A stretch of DNA of 64,000 bases from Bacteroidota bacterium (lineage in GTDB: Bacteria; Bacteroidota; Bacteroidia; Flavobacteriales_D; Crocinitomicaceae), in contig JASBTZ010000003.1 in the NCBI GenBank assembly GCA_030148165.1, positions 1,054,001 through 1,118,000 of the forward strand. Reading direction: 5' to 3'. The notes under the pieces are model-generated. The model saw only the letters and a program-made list of their open reading frames with translations, ran no database searches and was not told the DNA's origin. Positions 53,680 through 61,971 of this stretch are shown one piece after another (the first letter of the stretch is position 1; every line of letters starts with the position of its first letter). The position numbers and the translations under genes were made by a program.

Positions 53680-56178
53680 ATGAAGAAGGCGATATCGATC
53701 ACTTTGGCATTATTTGTTTGCTGGAATTATTACGCTCAAAATTTTCAAAAAATACTTGGAGGCCCTGGAAATGAAAGGGGATCTGCCGTAGTTATTACAT
53801 ACGATGGAGGCTATGCAACCGCCGGTCACACCACTTCATATGGTGCTGGAGGAGAAGATTTCTATGTTATCAAAACTGATAGTTTAGGAAATATTTTGTG
53901 GCAAAAAACTTATGGGGCGACAGGTGATGAAGGCATGCCGGTACGTGTAGATTTGGCACAAACTCCGGACTCAGGATTTTTATTAGGCGGTGCAACATCA
54001 AGTTTCGGTGCTGTTTCTTTAGACGGGTATATTCTTAGGTTAGATTCTCTTGGTAATGTTCTATGGGAATACAAATATTCCACGGCGAACGCTATAGAAA
54101 GTATCCACGAATTCAGTTTTCTTGCTAATGGTGATATTCTTGCCTATGGTTCAGATAACCAAGATAACTTTGGCTCCGCTGATGCTCTGCTTTTAAGATT
54201 AGATAGTAATGGTAACTTGATCTGGTCAAGAGTTTATGGAGGTGGAGTTAATGACAGTTTTAGTACCGCAATGGAATTACCTGGGGGTAATATTATTGCT
54301 GCTGGTTCATCGTCGACGTTTGGTCCTGGATCTTACGGTGGATATCTTGTAAAGATGGATGCAAATGGCAACATTATATGGGATTATTCCTATGGTGGAA
54401 GTGGGCAGGATGGGTTTAGCGCATCATTGATGACTGATGACAATTACATAATTACTACAGGCCCTACCAGTTCATTTGGAAGTGGAGACGTAGATATTTT
54501 ACTTACGAAGATTGACACGAATGGTATTGTTCTTTGGTCAAAAGCATATGGTGGAAGTAACTTTGACAGAGGTGTTTCTGTCACTGAAATCCCTAATAGC
54601 ACCGATTTATATCTTGCCTCCCTGACTCAGAGCTACAATAACGGAGATTACGACATTCTGATCATGAGAGTCGATTCTATAGGTAATATGATCTGGTCCA
54701 AAAAATTCGGTACAGACGGATCTGATCAGGTTCATATCTGGGGTGCAAAGAGCACTTTGCAGTCTACAGACGATGGAGGGTTTATCTTTACCGGTTGGTC
54801 AGACAGCCTGTCTATTGGCGCAGACGACGCATTACTTATCAAAGGTGATAGTTTAGGAAGTATACTTTGTACGGACGTTGTTGTTAACACGACAAGCTTT
54901 ACCCTGCCCATGATTGATCCGACATCGAGTCAGGCGACTACTGGTACTTATATCCCTGTAACATCAACCATAACTACTCCCTCTTTCACCGATAGCAGTA
55001 TTTGTTACTGTGTTGACCCGGAAATTTGTGTAGTATGTACAACACCTTTTGCAGCTTTCACAGCCGATACAACAAGTGGATTATCTGTTCAATTTATGGA
55101 TTTTTCCAGTGGAGCGCAGACATGGCTTTGGAATTTCGGTGATGGGTATCTAAGCACACTGCAAGATCCTACACATGTTTTTAGTGCACCGGGAACCTAT
55201 AATGTCTGCCTGATAATCACTAACAGTTGTGGAACTGACACCGTGTGTGGGCCAGTGACAATCTGTGAACCTCCGGTAGCTAATTTTTCAGCTAACGAAA
55301 CTCTAAATACAATTCAGTTCAGCGATTTATCGACAAATGCTACGAACTGGCAGTGGGACTTTGGCGATGGAAATCAAAGTTCAGATCAAAATCCATTATA
55401 TACATACGCAGCACCTGGAACTTATACCGTTTGTCTTATCGCAACAAATAGCTGTAGTTCTGATACGATCTGTCAACAAGTTTGTGCGTGTGAGCCACCT
55501 AATGCAGATTTTGAAGCCGACACATTGAATGGTACAACCATTCAGTTCACTGATGTGTCATTAGGAGCGACATCGTGGTCTTGGGATTTTGGTGATGGAA
55601 ACACCAGCACGAGTCAGAACCCAGTGAATTCATATATGACCCCGGGCTATTACACGGTTTGCCTTACAGTGACAAATAGCTGTAGCTCAGATACTACATG
55701 TCAGCAGATCTACGTATGTGAACTGCCCGTCGCTGATTTCGTGCAAGACTCAACCAGTGGTTTAACTGTTTTCTTTAACAATCTTTCAAGCAACTCCACT
55801 TCATGGGAATGGGATTTTGGTGATGGGAATTATAGTACAAATCAAAATCCAACACATTATTATTCTACTGGTGGTTGGTATGACGTATGCTTGGTTGCAA
55901 TCAACGACTGCAGCTCAGATACTGTCTGTGTTCATATGTATGTTGAGGATAATGTCGGACTGGCTGATCTAAAAGCATCCGGTATTACTATTTATCCGAA
56001 TCCGACTTCAGGAGTATTCACCATTAATGGTATTATTGAAGGAAGGACGAGAGTCGTGGATATCTTTGGAAGATTGGTGCTTATAAGTGAAGGACACGAG
56101 ATTGACATGTCAGCGCATCCAAAAGGAATTTATTTCGTAAATGTTAACGACGCTGTATTTAAGTTAGTATTGCGTTAA
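53680..56178 (+). CDS. Secreted seven-unit propeller plus four PKD domains, T9SS cargo
   Basis: 832 residues with signal peptide (SITLALFVCWNYYAQ). Residues ~17-400 carry seven similar units of about 55 residues, each with a D-x-hydrophobic strand, DSLGN-type turn, W and a GG...D motif (EDFYVIKTDSLGNILWQKTYG). The extreme N-terminal strand (NFQKILGGPGNERG) would complete the last unit, predicting a closed seven-bladed beta-propeller. Four PKD domains follow (456-532, 533-607, 608-683, 684-758), each with WDFGDG or a variant and four spaced cysteines. A T9SS sorting domain ends it (IYPNPTSGVF...KLVLR). Probably a surface adhesin; no enzyme motif seen. Confidence 0.87.
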   Translation: MKKAISITLALFVCWNYYAQNFQKILGGPGNERGSAVVITYDGGYATAGHTTSYGAGGEDFYVIKTDSLGNILWQKTYGATGDEGMPVRVDLAQTPDSGFLLGGATSSFGAVSLDGYILRLDSLGNVLWEYKYSTANAIESIHEFSFLANGDILAYGSDNQDNFGSADALLLRLDSNGNLIWSRVYGGGVNDSFSTAMELPGGNIIAAGSSSTFGPGSYGGYLVKMDANGNIIWDYSYGGSGQDGFSASLMTDDNYIITTGPTSSFGSGDVDILLTKIDTNGIVLWSKAYGGSNFDRGVSVTEIPNSTDLYLASLTQSYNNGDYDILIMRVDSIGNMIWSKKFGTDGSDQVHIWGAKSTLQSTDDGGFIFTGWSDSLSIGADDALLIKGDSLGSILCTDVVVNTTSFTLPMIDPTSSQATTGTYIPVTSTITTPSFTDSSICYCVDPEICVVCTTPFAAFTADTTSGLSVQFMDFSSGAQTWLWNFGDGYLSTLQDPTHVFSAPGTYNVCLIITNSCGTDTVCGPVTICEPPVANFSANETLNTIQFSDLSTNATNWQWDFGDGNQSSDQNPLYTYAAPGTYTVCLIATNSCSSDTICQQVCACEPPNADFEADTLNGTTIQFTDVSLGATSWSWDFGDGNTSTSQNPVNSYMTPGYYTVCLTVTNSCSSDTTCQQIYVCELPVADFVQDSTSGLTVFFNNLSSNSTSWEWDFGDGNYSTNQNPTHYYSTGGWYDVCLVAINDCSSDTVCVHMYVEDNVGLADLKASGITIYPNPTSGVFTINGIIEGRTRVVDIFGRLVLISEGHEIDMSAHPKGIYFVNVNDAVFKLVLR

Positions 56179-56203
56179 TTGGATGAATTTATACCCTTTA
56201 CGA

Positions 56204-57748
56204 CTAGCGGATAATCAGCTTCTTTCTAAGTATGTTGTCCCGTGTATGGATCACCACCACATAGAGGCCAGATCCGAATTGTGTAAGATCGATCTGTTTC
56301 ACCGCTCTACCAACATAGACGGTCTCTCCTATCGAGTTGATTAAACTCACTGAATATTCGGGCAGCGATGTAATTATCATCAGTTCGTCAGTAGCCGGAT
56401 TCGGATAGATAGAAAAGGCATCCGATTCCATTTGTTCTACCGCTAATACCTGAAGCGAATCGTTCGCCAGACAAAAGTCAGGAATTCCGTACCCCATCGT
56501 ATCGTTCGGTGTATTATACAAACTTGCGCTTCTACGGATCCAATCTTTTACCTGAAACGCCGATCTTGTTGGGTTCGCCTGGATCAAACACGCAACCGCC
56601 CCGGCAGTTATCGGTGAGGCGAATGAAGTACCATTTCCCATGACCACTGATCCATTGTCCAATACAACCCAGGCACCCCACCCGGTAGCCATGACGTCCG
56701 GTTTTACCTGTCCATCAGAATTGGGTCCAACCGATGAGAAGGGAGCATAATTTCCCTGGTTATCGACTGCTCCGACACAAAGGACACTGTCAGCATCACC
56801 CGGTGTAGAAATAAAATCGGGACCACTATTTCCTGCGGAAGTCACGACTAATATCCCCTTGGTAGCAGCAGTGTTTACCCCTATAGCAGCAGGTGTCGAT
56901 TGTCCATCCAGGTCCGCGTAGGTATGGTTCTGCAGTGAGTCATCAAAGGTTTTGTAGCCCAAAGAAATATTAGCGACATCCACTCCAACTGAATCACAAC
57001 GCTCGAGTGCCATCACCAGGTTGAACTCTTCCACCAGGGTTTCTGAACCGACATCTTCGGTGAGGTATAGGGCGACATCAACATCGACCGCTGTTCCGGA
57101 GAACGGATTAGCTCCACCCATTTCACCAACAATGCACGAAGCAACAGCGGTACCATGGTAGTGAGCTCCGTAAACCGTATTTCCCGGAGCTACAAAGTTC
57201 ATCGAATCAAGTATTCTGTTTTCGATAAACAACGAATCAAAATGCGGTATGGAATCCATGTTGATGAAGCCTGCATCAATGATCGCGAGGTAAACGCCTT
57301 GACCGGTAAAGCCCTGATCGTGGAGGCAATCCACACCGATTTGTCTGATCTGCGTATCTGCGACACCATAATTCGCGTTGGACATATCGACGATTGGATC
57401 GAGTTCTTTCTTGATCCTCTGATTGGTTTGTGTCGAGACAATGTGATCAATGAAATTATATTCCGCCATCAATTCTTCAGGAGAAAAATCAGATTCATAC
57501 ACCACTGCATTTAACCATCTGGAGACTTTCATGATTGACCCCTTTTCCCGCAGCTGACTCAGGTATTCATTGGAGACCTGCTTATCGTTTTCGTCAAATA
57601 CGACATGGGCTTTCGTTCTCCTCTGAAGTGACCGATCAGAAAGTTGAAAGTATTCAGAATTGACTTTGTCTTTGAAATAAACCATGTACTGTTGGGCAAA
57701 GCTGCTTATACCCAGCGAACAGAAGACAAGAAGGAGCAGATTTTTCAT
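56204..57748 (-). CDS. Secreted S8 subtilisin-like protease with T9SS domain
   Basis: 514 residues. Signal peptide (LLLLVFCSLGISSFAQ), an inhibitor-like propeptide, then the catalytic domain with Asp158 (AIIDAGF, where DTG/DSG is usual), His198 (YHGTAVAS), oxyanion Asn307 (SAGNSG) and Ser375 (GNGTSFASP). The C-terminal type A sorting domain (IYPNPATDEL...RKKLIIR) gives T9SS export. All catalytic residues are present, so likely active at the surface or outside. A TAACTTCG box, one mismatch from consensus, lies 4 nt before the ATG. Confidence 0.93.
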   Translation of the reverse strand: MKNLLLLVFCSLGISSFAQQYMVYFKDKVNSEYFQLSDRSLQRRTKAHVVFDENDKQVSNEYLSQLREKGSIMKVSRWLNAVVYESDFSPEELMAEYNFIDHIVSTQTNQRIKKELDPIVDMSNANYGVADTQIRQIGVDCLHDQGFTGQGVYLAIIDAGFINMDSIPHFDSLFIENRILDSMNFVAPGNTVYGAHYHGTAVASCIVGEMGGANPFSGTAVDVDVALYLTEDVGSETLVEEFNLVMALERCDSVGVDVANISLGYKTFDDSLQNHTYADLDGQSTPAAIGVNTAATKGILVVTSAGNSGPDFISTPGDADSVLCVGAVDNQGNYAPFSSVGPNSDGQVKPDVMATGWGAWVVLDNGSVVMGNGTSFASPITAGAVACLIQANPTRSAFQVKDWIRRSASLYNTPNDTMGYGIPDFCLANDSLQVLAVEQMESDAFSIYPNPATDELMIITSLPEYSVSLINSIGETVYVGRAVKQIDLTQFGSGLYVVVIHTRDNILRKKLIIR

Positions 57749-57847
57749 GCGTCGAAGTTAACGAAAAATGAAAGAAATCTGCTTTAAAAAGTAGTCGTGA
57801 TCAAGCTTCTGACTAATCTGTGATACAATCTTTGCCTCTTTATTTGC

Positions 57848-57855
57848 TACCTTTG
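57848..57855 (+). promoter_or_regulatory. Candidate -7 box of the CopD-like gene
   Basis: TACCTTTG, predicting a leader of about 45 nt. A TTTG at 57831 is nearer than the normal -33 spacing. Confidence 0.42.
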
Positions 57856-57904
57856 AACAATCAGGAAAACTCATATAGGAGCTCACTGATATAATCGTTG
57901 AAAG

Positions 57905-58384
57905 ATGGAAAAGTTCACTTTAGCCAGAGTGATTCATATGCTGGCCGTTGTTCTTTGGATAGGGGGTGTGGCGATGGTCACTACTGTTATCATTCCCGCT
58001 GTCAAGAAATTGAAATCAAAAGAAGAACAAATGAAAACCTTTGAGCAGATCGAAGGAAGGTTCGCCATTCAGGCCAAGATCACAACGCTTTTGACAGCAC
58101 TTAGTGGTTTTTATATGCTTTATGTGCTTGACGCCTGGGATCGTTATCTGGATTATCGGTACTGGTGGATTCACGCCATGACGCTCATTTGGTTACTCTT
58201 CACTTTGATCCTTTTCGTGTTTGAACCACTTGTATTACATCGCTTGTTCAAAAAATATGCGGAGAAAGATCCTGCAAGGACATTTTCGATCATTCACAAA
58301 GCGCATTGGATCCTCTTAATATTGAGTCTACTCACAACCGCAGGGGCAGTTGCCGGAAGTCATGGTTGGTTTGTTATTGACTAG
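57905..58384 (+). CDS. CopD/DUF2269-like four-helix membrane protein
   Basis: 159 residues with four transmembrane helices. Conserved-type histidines lie in ARVIHMLAVVLWIGGVAM, RYWWIHAMTLIW and IHKAHWILLILSLL. The HxxxxxxWxGG pattern at the start is shared with CopD and DUF2269 proteins, which may handle heme or copper. No partner gene is adjacent. Followed by the T-tract repeat region. Confidence 0.82.
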   Translation: MEKFTLARVIHMLAVVLWIGGVAMVTTVIIPAVKKLKSKEEQMKTFEQIEGRFAIQAKITTLLTALSGFYMLYVLDAWDRYLDYRYWWIHAMTLIWLLFTLILFVFEPLVLHRLFKKYAEKDPARTFSIIHKAHWILLILSLLTTAGAVAGSHGWFVID

Positions 58385-58385
58385 A

Positions 58386-58486
58386 TTTTGTTTTTACCTA
58401 TTTTTACCGTTTTTAAGTGTTTTTGGGTTATTTTCGTTCCTTTCTAGTTCATTTTCGTCTGTTTTTGAGTTATTTGAAGCGTTTTT
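58386..58486. repeat. Phased T-tract array, predicted curved DNA
   Basis: Ten T-tracts of 3-5 bases begin at 58391, 58401, 58410, 58420, 58431, 58441, 58452, 58462, 58473 and 58482, a mean spacing of about 10.1 bp; an extra TTTT sits at 58386. Phasing near the helical repeat is the classic condition for intrinsic curvature. The units (like TTTTTACC, TTTTTAAG) look like a decayed 10-bp tandem repeat. It lies between convergent genes, after the CopD-like stop. Confidence 0.75.
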
Positions 58487-58514
58487 CAATAGCCCCTCCA
58501 AAATGGGAATAAAA

Positions 58515-58545
58515 AAGAACCGCTTCCAATAGCGATTGGAATGGC
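58515..58545 (-). terminator. Terminator of the CUB-protein gene
   Basis: On the minus strand ATTCCAAT-CGCT-ATTGGAA with a partly paired base and TTCTTTTTT after it. Its right arm resembles that of the terminator at 60087-60128. Confidence 0.7.
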
Positions 58546-58572
58546 TAGCCTTACCATATTTTATTCTATGAG

Positions 58573-59928
58573 TTACTTGCGATATACGCGTTCTACTGTT
58601 CCGTCACTATAAATTTCCAGTACTGGACCTTTAGAATCTATTGGAACTTCCTGTCCCATAAGATTTGTAACTTTTACCAACTCTCGGTCTCTATGGCGGT
58701 TATCAATGGTAACGACATTAAATGTCTTCGATTCTCCATTCATGTCTACCTGCGTAAGACGATAGTAATTCAAGGAATTCTTAAAGCTTCTGTCTTCCGA
58801 ACTGTAGTTCAATGTACTTTGAGAATTACCGGCACCGTTAACGTAACTTAATACCTCCCAGTTCTTTCCATCTACACTTCTTTCCAATTGGAAATAGTCA
58901 TTGTTCTCTTCTGAGTAGGTCTTCCAATACAATACATTTTTGGAGCCTTCATTTTGTCCTCGGAAATCAGCAAGTTCCACAGGAAGTGGTATTGCACATA
59001 TGATTGGTGTTGAATATACGGTTGCATCCCATCCCGCTCTATTTACAACGGATGTCGCCCAGAATTCAAAGGTCAAACACTGACCACTTGAACAAAATTC
59101 CATCGGGGCCGTTCCTATTCCACAATCACCAAAAGGATTATCAGGACCACTTGAGGAATTGTCGTATAAGACTGTTCCTGAAGCAGTGGAGTTGTCATAG
59201 ATCTTCATCCAATCCCAACCCGAAGTTGTATTCCACATCGCAAATTCATGGAAGTCCACATAGATGTATTCACCCGGTGCAGCACAAATCGTGGTCGTTG
59301 TAAAACAACCACAATTGCAATAGTTTCCACCACCGGCTACATCAGCACAAGGATCTCCACCCGGACCACCGTCATCATAGAATGCAACGCTGCTTCCGGG
59401 AATAGTAATGTTGTATGTTAAGTTTGCGCAAGATGTCGGTTGAACTATAGCTGGGCATGCCGGACAAGGTCCTCCACAGTCAATTCCAGTCTCTCCCTGA
59501 TTTTGTATTCCATCACTACACGTAGGCACCGGACAAGCGACACAGTTAACAGCCATTGTCCAACCGGGATAGGTTACCGATCCATCCGAATCAAATTCGA
59601 GTGTAATACATCCCGTAGATGAGGTAATCGTTTGTCCTTGTAAAGTTGTTCCAGAATAAGTCCCGATAGCCGGAGATGCCGTTGAAGGTCCATCATAAAG
59701 TGTTAGGTAATCCCATCCTGACTCAAGACTAAAGCTTGTAAATGTTACCTCAATACAGTTCCCTGAGTTCGAGCAATAAGTTGTTGAGTATAATTGATTA
59801 TTGGCATAGTTACCACCTGAACCTCCCGTATCGTAATAGTTACCGGAGCAGGTGTTTACTTGAGAAAATAGGATTGTGGGAAATAGTAATAATAGTAGTG
59901 CCGTAGTAAGCCTTAACGTGGTATGCAT
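58573..59928 (-). CDS. Secreted CUB-domain protein, probable T9SS cargo
   Basis: 451 residues with signal peptide (TALLLLLFPTILFSQ). CUB-like domain 1 (~24-130; GWDYLTLYDGPS with paired cysteines) is followed by a cysteine linker (CSDGIQNQGETGIDCGG) and CUB-like domain 2 (~163-312; GWDWMKIYDNS). A fibronectin-like module (YWKTYSEENNDYFQLERS) leads to a C-terminal segment that lacks YPNP but ends in a sorting-domain-like IYSDGTVERVYRK. Likely surface-exposed and binding rather than catalytic. Its terminator is at 58515-58545. Confidence 0.83.
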   Translation of the reverse strand: MHTTLRLTTALLLLLFPTILFSQVNTCSGNYYDTGGSGGNYANNQLYSTTYCSNSGNCIEVTFTSFSLESGWDYLTLYDGPSTASPAIGTYSGTTLQGQTITSSTGCITLEFDSDGSVTYPGWTMAVNCVACPVPTCSDGIQNQGETGIDCGGPCPACPAIVQPTSCANLTYNITIPGSSVAFYDDGGPGGDPCADVAGGGNYCNCGCFTTTTICAAPGEYIYVDFHEFAMWNTTSGWDWMKIYDNSTASGTVLYDNSSSGPDNPFGDCGIGTAPMEFCSSGQCLTFEFWATSVVNRAGWDATVYSTPIICAIPLPVELADFRGQNEGSKNVLYWKTYSEENNDYFQLERSVDGKNWEVLSYVNGAGNSQSTLNYSSEDRSFKNSLNYYRLTQVDMNGESKTFNVVTIDNRHRDRELVKVTNLMGQEVPIDSKGPVLEIYSDGTVERVYRK

Positions 59929-60055
59929 TTGGTTTTGTGTAATTGTAAGTTAATTCGGTTATCCACGAAATTACAAATCATAAATCAGAAAAAAAAACAG
60001 ATTGACATGTTCTTTGTGAAAAATTGACGCTTTTTTAATTGGATTAACTAGGGAA

Positions 60056-60079
60056 GACACATCGACTCCGCTCAGTGTC
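60056..60079. repeat. REP-like inverted repeat
   Basis: GACAC/GTGTC arms (60056-60060, 60075-60079) around ATCGACTCCGCTCA. The CGACTCCGCTCA core resembles a short motif I have often seen dispersed in Bacteroidota genomes. Only one copy occurs in this window, so the class is unproven. Confidence 0.35.
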
Positions 60080-60086
60080 CAAGGGG

Positions 60087-60128
60087 AAAAAAAAGGCCCG
60101 CTTCCGATAGCTATCGGAAGCGGGCCTT
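60087..60128 (-). terminator. Strong terminator, perfect 36-bp palindrome
   Basis: 60093-60110 and 60111-60128 are perfect 18-bp inverted arms (core CTTCCGATAGCTATCGGAAG, no loop bases), followed on the minus strand by eight T. It serves the 513-residue propeller gene. GC-rich and unusually long for this AT-rich region. Confidence 0.88.
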
Positions 60129-60159
60129 ACAATTAATGTAGATGATCGAAATTAACTAG

Positions 60160-61701
60160 CTACTCAACCATGACTTTAATAGAACCAGGTATTTGGTCGA
60201 CTGATAAGTAGTACATTCCACTGTCAAAATTATTGGTAGAAATGGAAGTTCTGGTATTCTGAATAGAACCGGTCCGGACTGTCTTACCGATGTTATCCAC
60301 TAACTTATAAGTTGAGCCTATTAATTCCTGATCACAGTTTAACCAAAAGTAGTCGCTGCTCGGATTCGGATATGCTTCTATGGAAAAACGCTCGTTTTCA
60401 GCCAGTTCAACGGTGGAAAGAATTCGCAGTTTAGCTAGAAAAATATCTCTGTTTCCATTATTACCTGAAACATCTCCGTCATTAGACGAAGAGCCTCCTG
60501 CAAAGATGAATGTCCCATTTGAATTCTCGTTGATTGAAATACCCAAATCATCGTCTGATCCGCCTATGCATCGCTGATCAAGCATATTCCCGACAGAATC
60601 GAGCACTACCACCCAGGCATCTAACCCACCTTGATTACCACTTACATCAATATCATTCGAATATGTAAGTCCGGCAATTAGATATTTATTCGTACTTGTC
60701 TGTATCACGGATAAACCTTCATCGTAATCCGAACCACCTAAAGATTTTTCCCATTCAAGTAAACCGTTTGCATCCAGTTTTAATACCCATATGTCATAAT
60801 CACCAAGTGGATTCGAAATATCTCCATCAATTGATTCAGTTGATCCGACAACGATATACCCTCCATCTGTTGTCTGCTGAACCGAATAAGCATCATCTTT
60901 TTGAGAGCCACCATAGGTCTGCTGCCATTCAAGTGTTCCAACAGAATCGAGTTTTAATATCCAAAAATCGTAGAAGCCTGCGTTGCTGGTTACATCTCCA
61001 TCATCGGAATAGGTGTTTCCCACCACAATATAACCACCATCTGAAGTCGTTTGAATATCATCCCCGTTATCCACGCTTGTACCACCATATGTGTTGGTCC
61101 AGATCATTGTTCCAGATGCTGAAATCTTAGATACAACCAGATCACCTAATCCTTGATTATTAGTTATAGAACCATTCGATGATTTAGTCGAGCCCGTTAC
61201 GGCAACACTTCCATCCGCGTTGAGACATATCCCTTCACCCATATCTTGTGCAGTTCCTCCGATTGAAATGTCCCATTGCAAAACCCCTTGGGAATCGACT
61301 TTCGCAACCCAGATATCATAATCTCCCCAATTAAAGGAAACATCATTAGTGTCAGAAGTTGAACTACCGACTGTAATGAATCCGCCATCTGCAGTTTCGA
61401 CTACGCCATTACCATTATCAGTACCCGGTCCACCCAGTGGTCGTTGCCATTCAATGTTTCCGGCTTGATCGGTTTTAACCAGCCAGGAATCCTGGCCTCC
61501 GTGTGCGCCAACAATATCACCCGAACTACCGGAATTGACCGTGCTGTTATAAATGAATCCGCCATCGGATGTTTGCATGGCATCATTAGCACCATTATCA
61601 AATCCAATTCCACCTTGAAGTTGGGTCCACTGCACTTCGATGGCTTGTGAAAAACAAATTGAAATGAATGAGCTGAAAGTTAAAAGTAGTAGTGATTTCA
61701 T
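60160..61701 (-). CDS. Secreted seven-unit propeller protein, T9SS cargo
   Basis: 513 residues with signal peptide (LLLLTFSSFISICFSQ). Seven repeats of ~55-62 residues contain YDIWVAKVDSQGVLQW-like strands and GG...D turns with DGGYIVVGST. The first strand (VQWTQLQGG) pairs logically with the last short unit (RDIFLAKLRI), predicting a ring-closed seven-bladed propeller. A type A sorting domain (AYPNPSSDYF...) ends it. Same core plan as the protein at 53680 but without PKD domains. No catalytic residues recognised. It could bind glycans or proteins at the surface. Confidence 0.86.
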   Translation of the reverse strand: MKSLLLLTFSSFISICFSQAIEVQWTQLQGGIGFDNGANDAMQTSDGGFIYNSTVNSGSSGDIVGAHGGQDSWLVKTDQAGNIEWQRPLGGPGTDNGNGVVETADGGFITVGSSTSDTNDVSFNWGDYDIWVAKVDSQGVLQWDISIGGTAQDMGEGICLNADGSVAVTGSTKSSNGSITNNQGLGDLVVSKISASGTMIWTNTYGGTSVDNGDDIQTTSDGGYIVVGNTYSDDGDVTSNAGFYDFWILKLDSVGTLEWQQTYGGSQKDDAYSVQQTTDGGYIVVGSTESIDGDISNPLGDYDIWVLKLDANGLLEWEKSLGGSDYDEGLSVIQTSTNKYLIAGLTYSNDIDVSGNQGGLDAWVVVLDSVGNMLDQRCIGGSDDDLGISINENSNGTFIFAGGSSSNDGDVSGNNGNRDIFLAKLRILSTVELAENERFSIEAYPNPSSDYFWLNCDQELIGSTYKLVDNIGKTVRTGSIQNTRTSISTNNFDSGMYYLSVDQIPGSIKVMVE

Positions 61702-61813
61702 ATGTTTTTTTCTTTAAGATAATCAATCTCAGAATGTTATGAACGATAAGGAGCCAGTCATTGATTGAAGGGTAACGTTCATCAATTGAACAGTCGAGAT
61801 AAAGAAGGTATTT

Positions 61814-61874
61814 TATAAATCGTGCGAAACGGAGGATATGCCGGAGCTCGACTACCGAAGAGGAGATAATCCTG
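61814..61874 (+). repeat. Direct repeat, left copy, beside the ice-binding gene
   Basis: 61 bp that align without gaps to 63020-63080 with 46 identical positions. Weaker similarity extends about 20 bp to the left. Mismatches show no third-codon-position pattern, so the shared element is probably non-coding. The rest of the 61702-61971 gap holds only the promoter side of the propeller gene and the terminator below. Confidence 0.65.
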
Positions 61875-61919
61875 GCATTCACCTATGGAATGACTTATCA
61901 ATCTGTCAAGCTTATATAC

Positions 61920-61955
61920 AAAAAAGCCTTGCCCAAATGGTATGGACAAGGCTTT
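61920..61955 (-). terminator. Terminator of the ice-binding protein gene
   Basis: Minus-strand stem from AAAGCCTTGCCC/GGACAAGGCTTT (11 of 12 positions paired plus one GT) with a T-run, 17 nt after the stop. Confidence 0.85.
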
Positions 61956-61971
61956 AAAGAACTTGAATTCA

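Noticed and set aside
55036-55950. DNA-level tandem repeat in the PKD region read as a possible CRISPR-like array
   Set aside because: The periodicity (~225 bp) is that of repeated PKD domains, with codon-level divergence and no short constant repeats or spacers.
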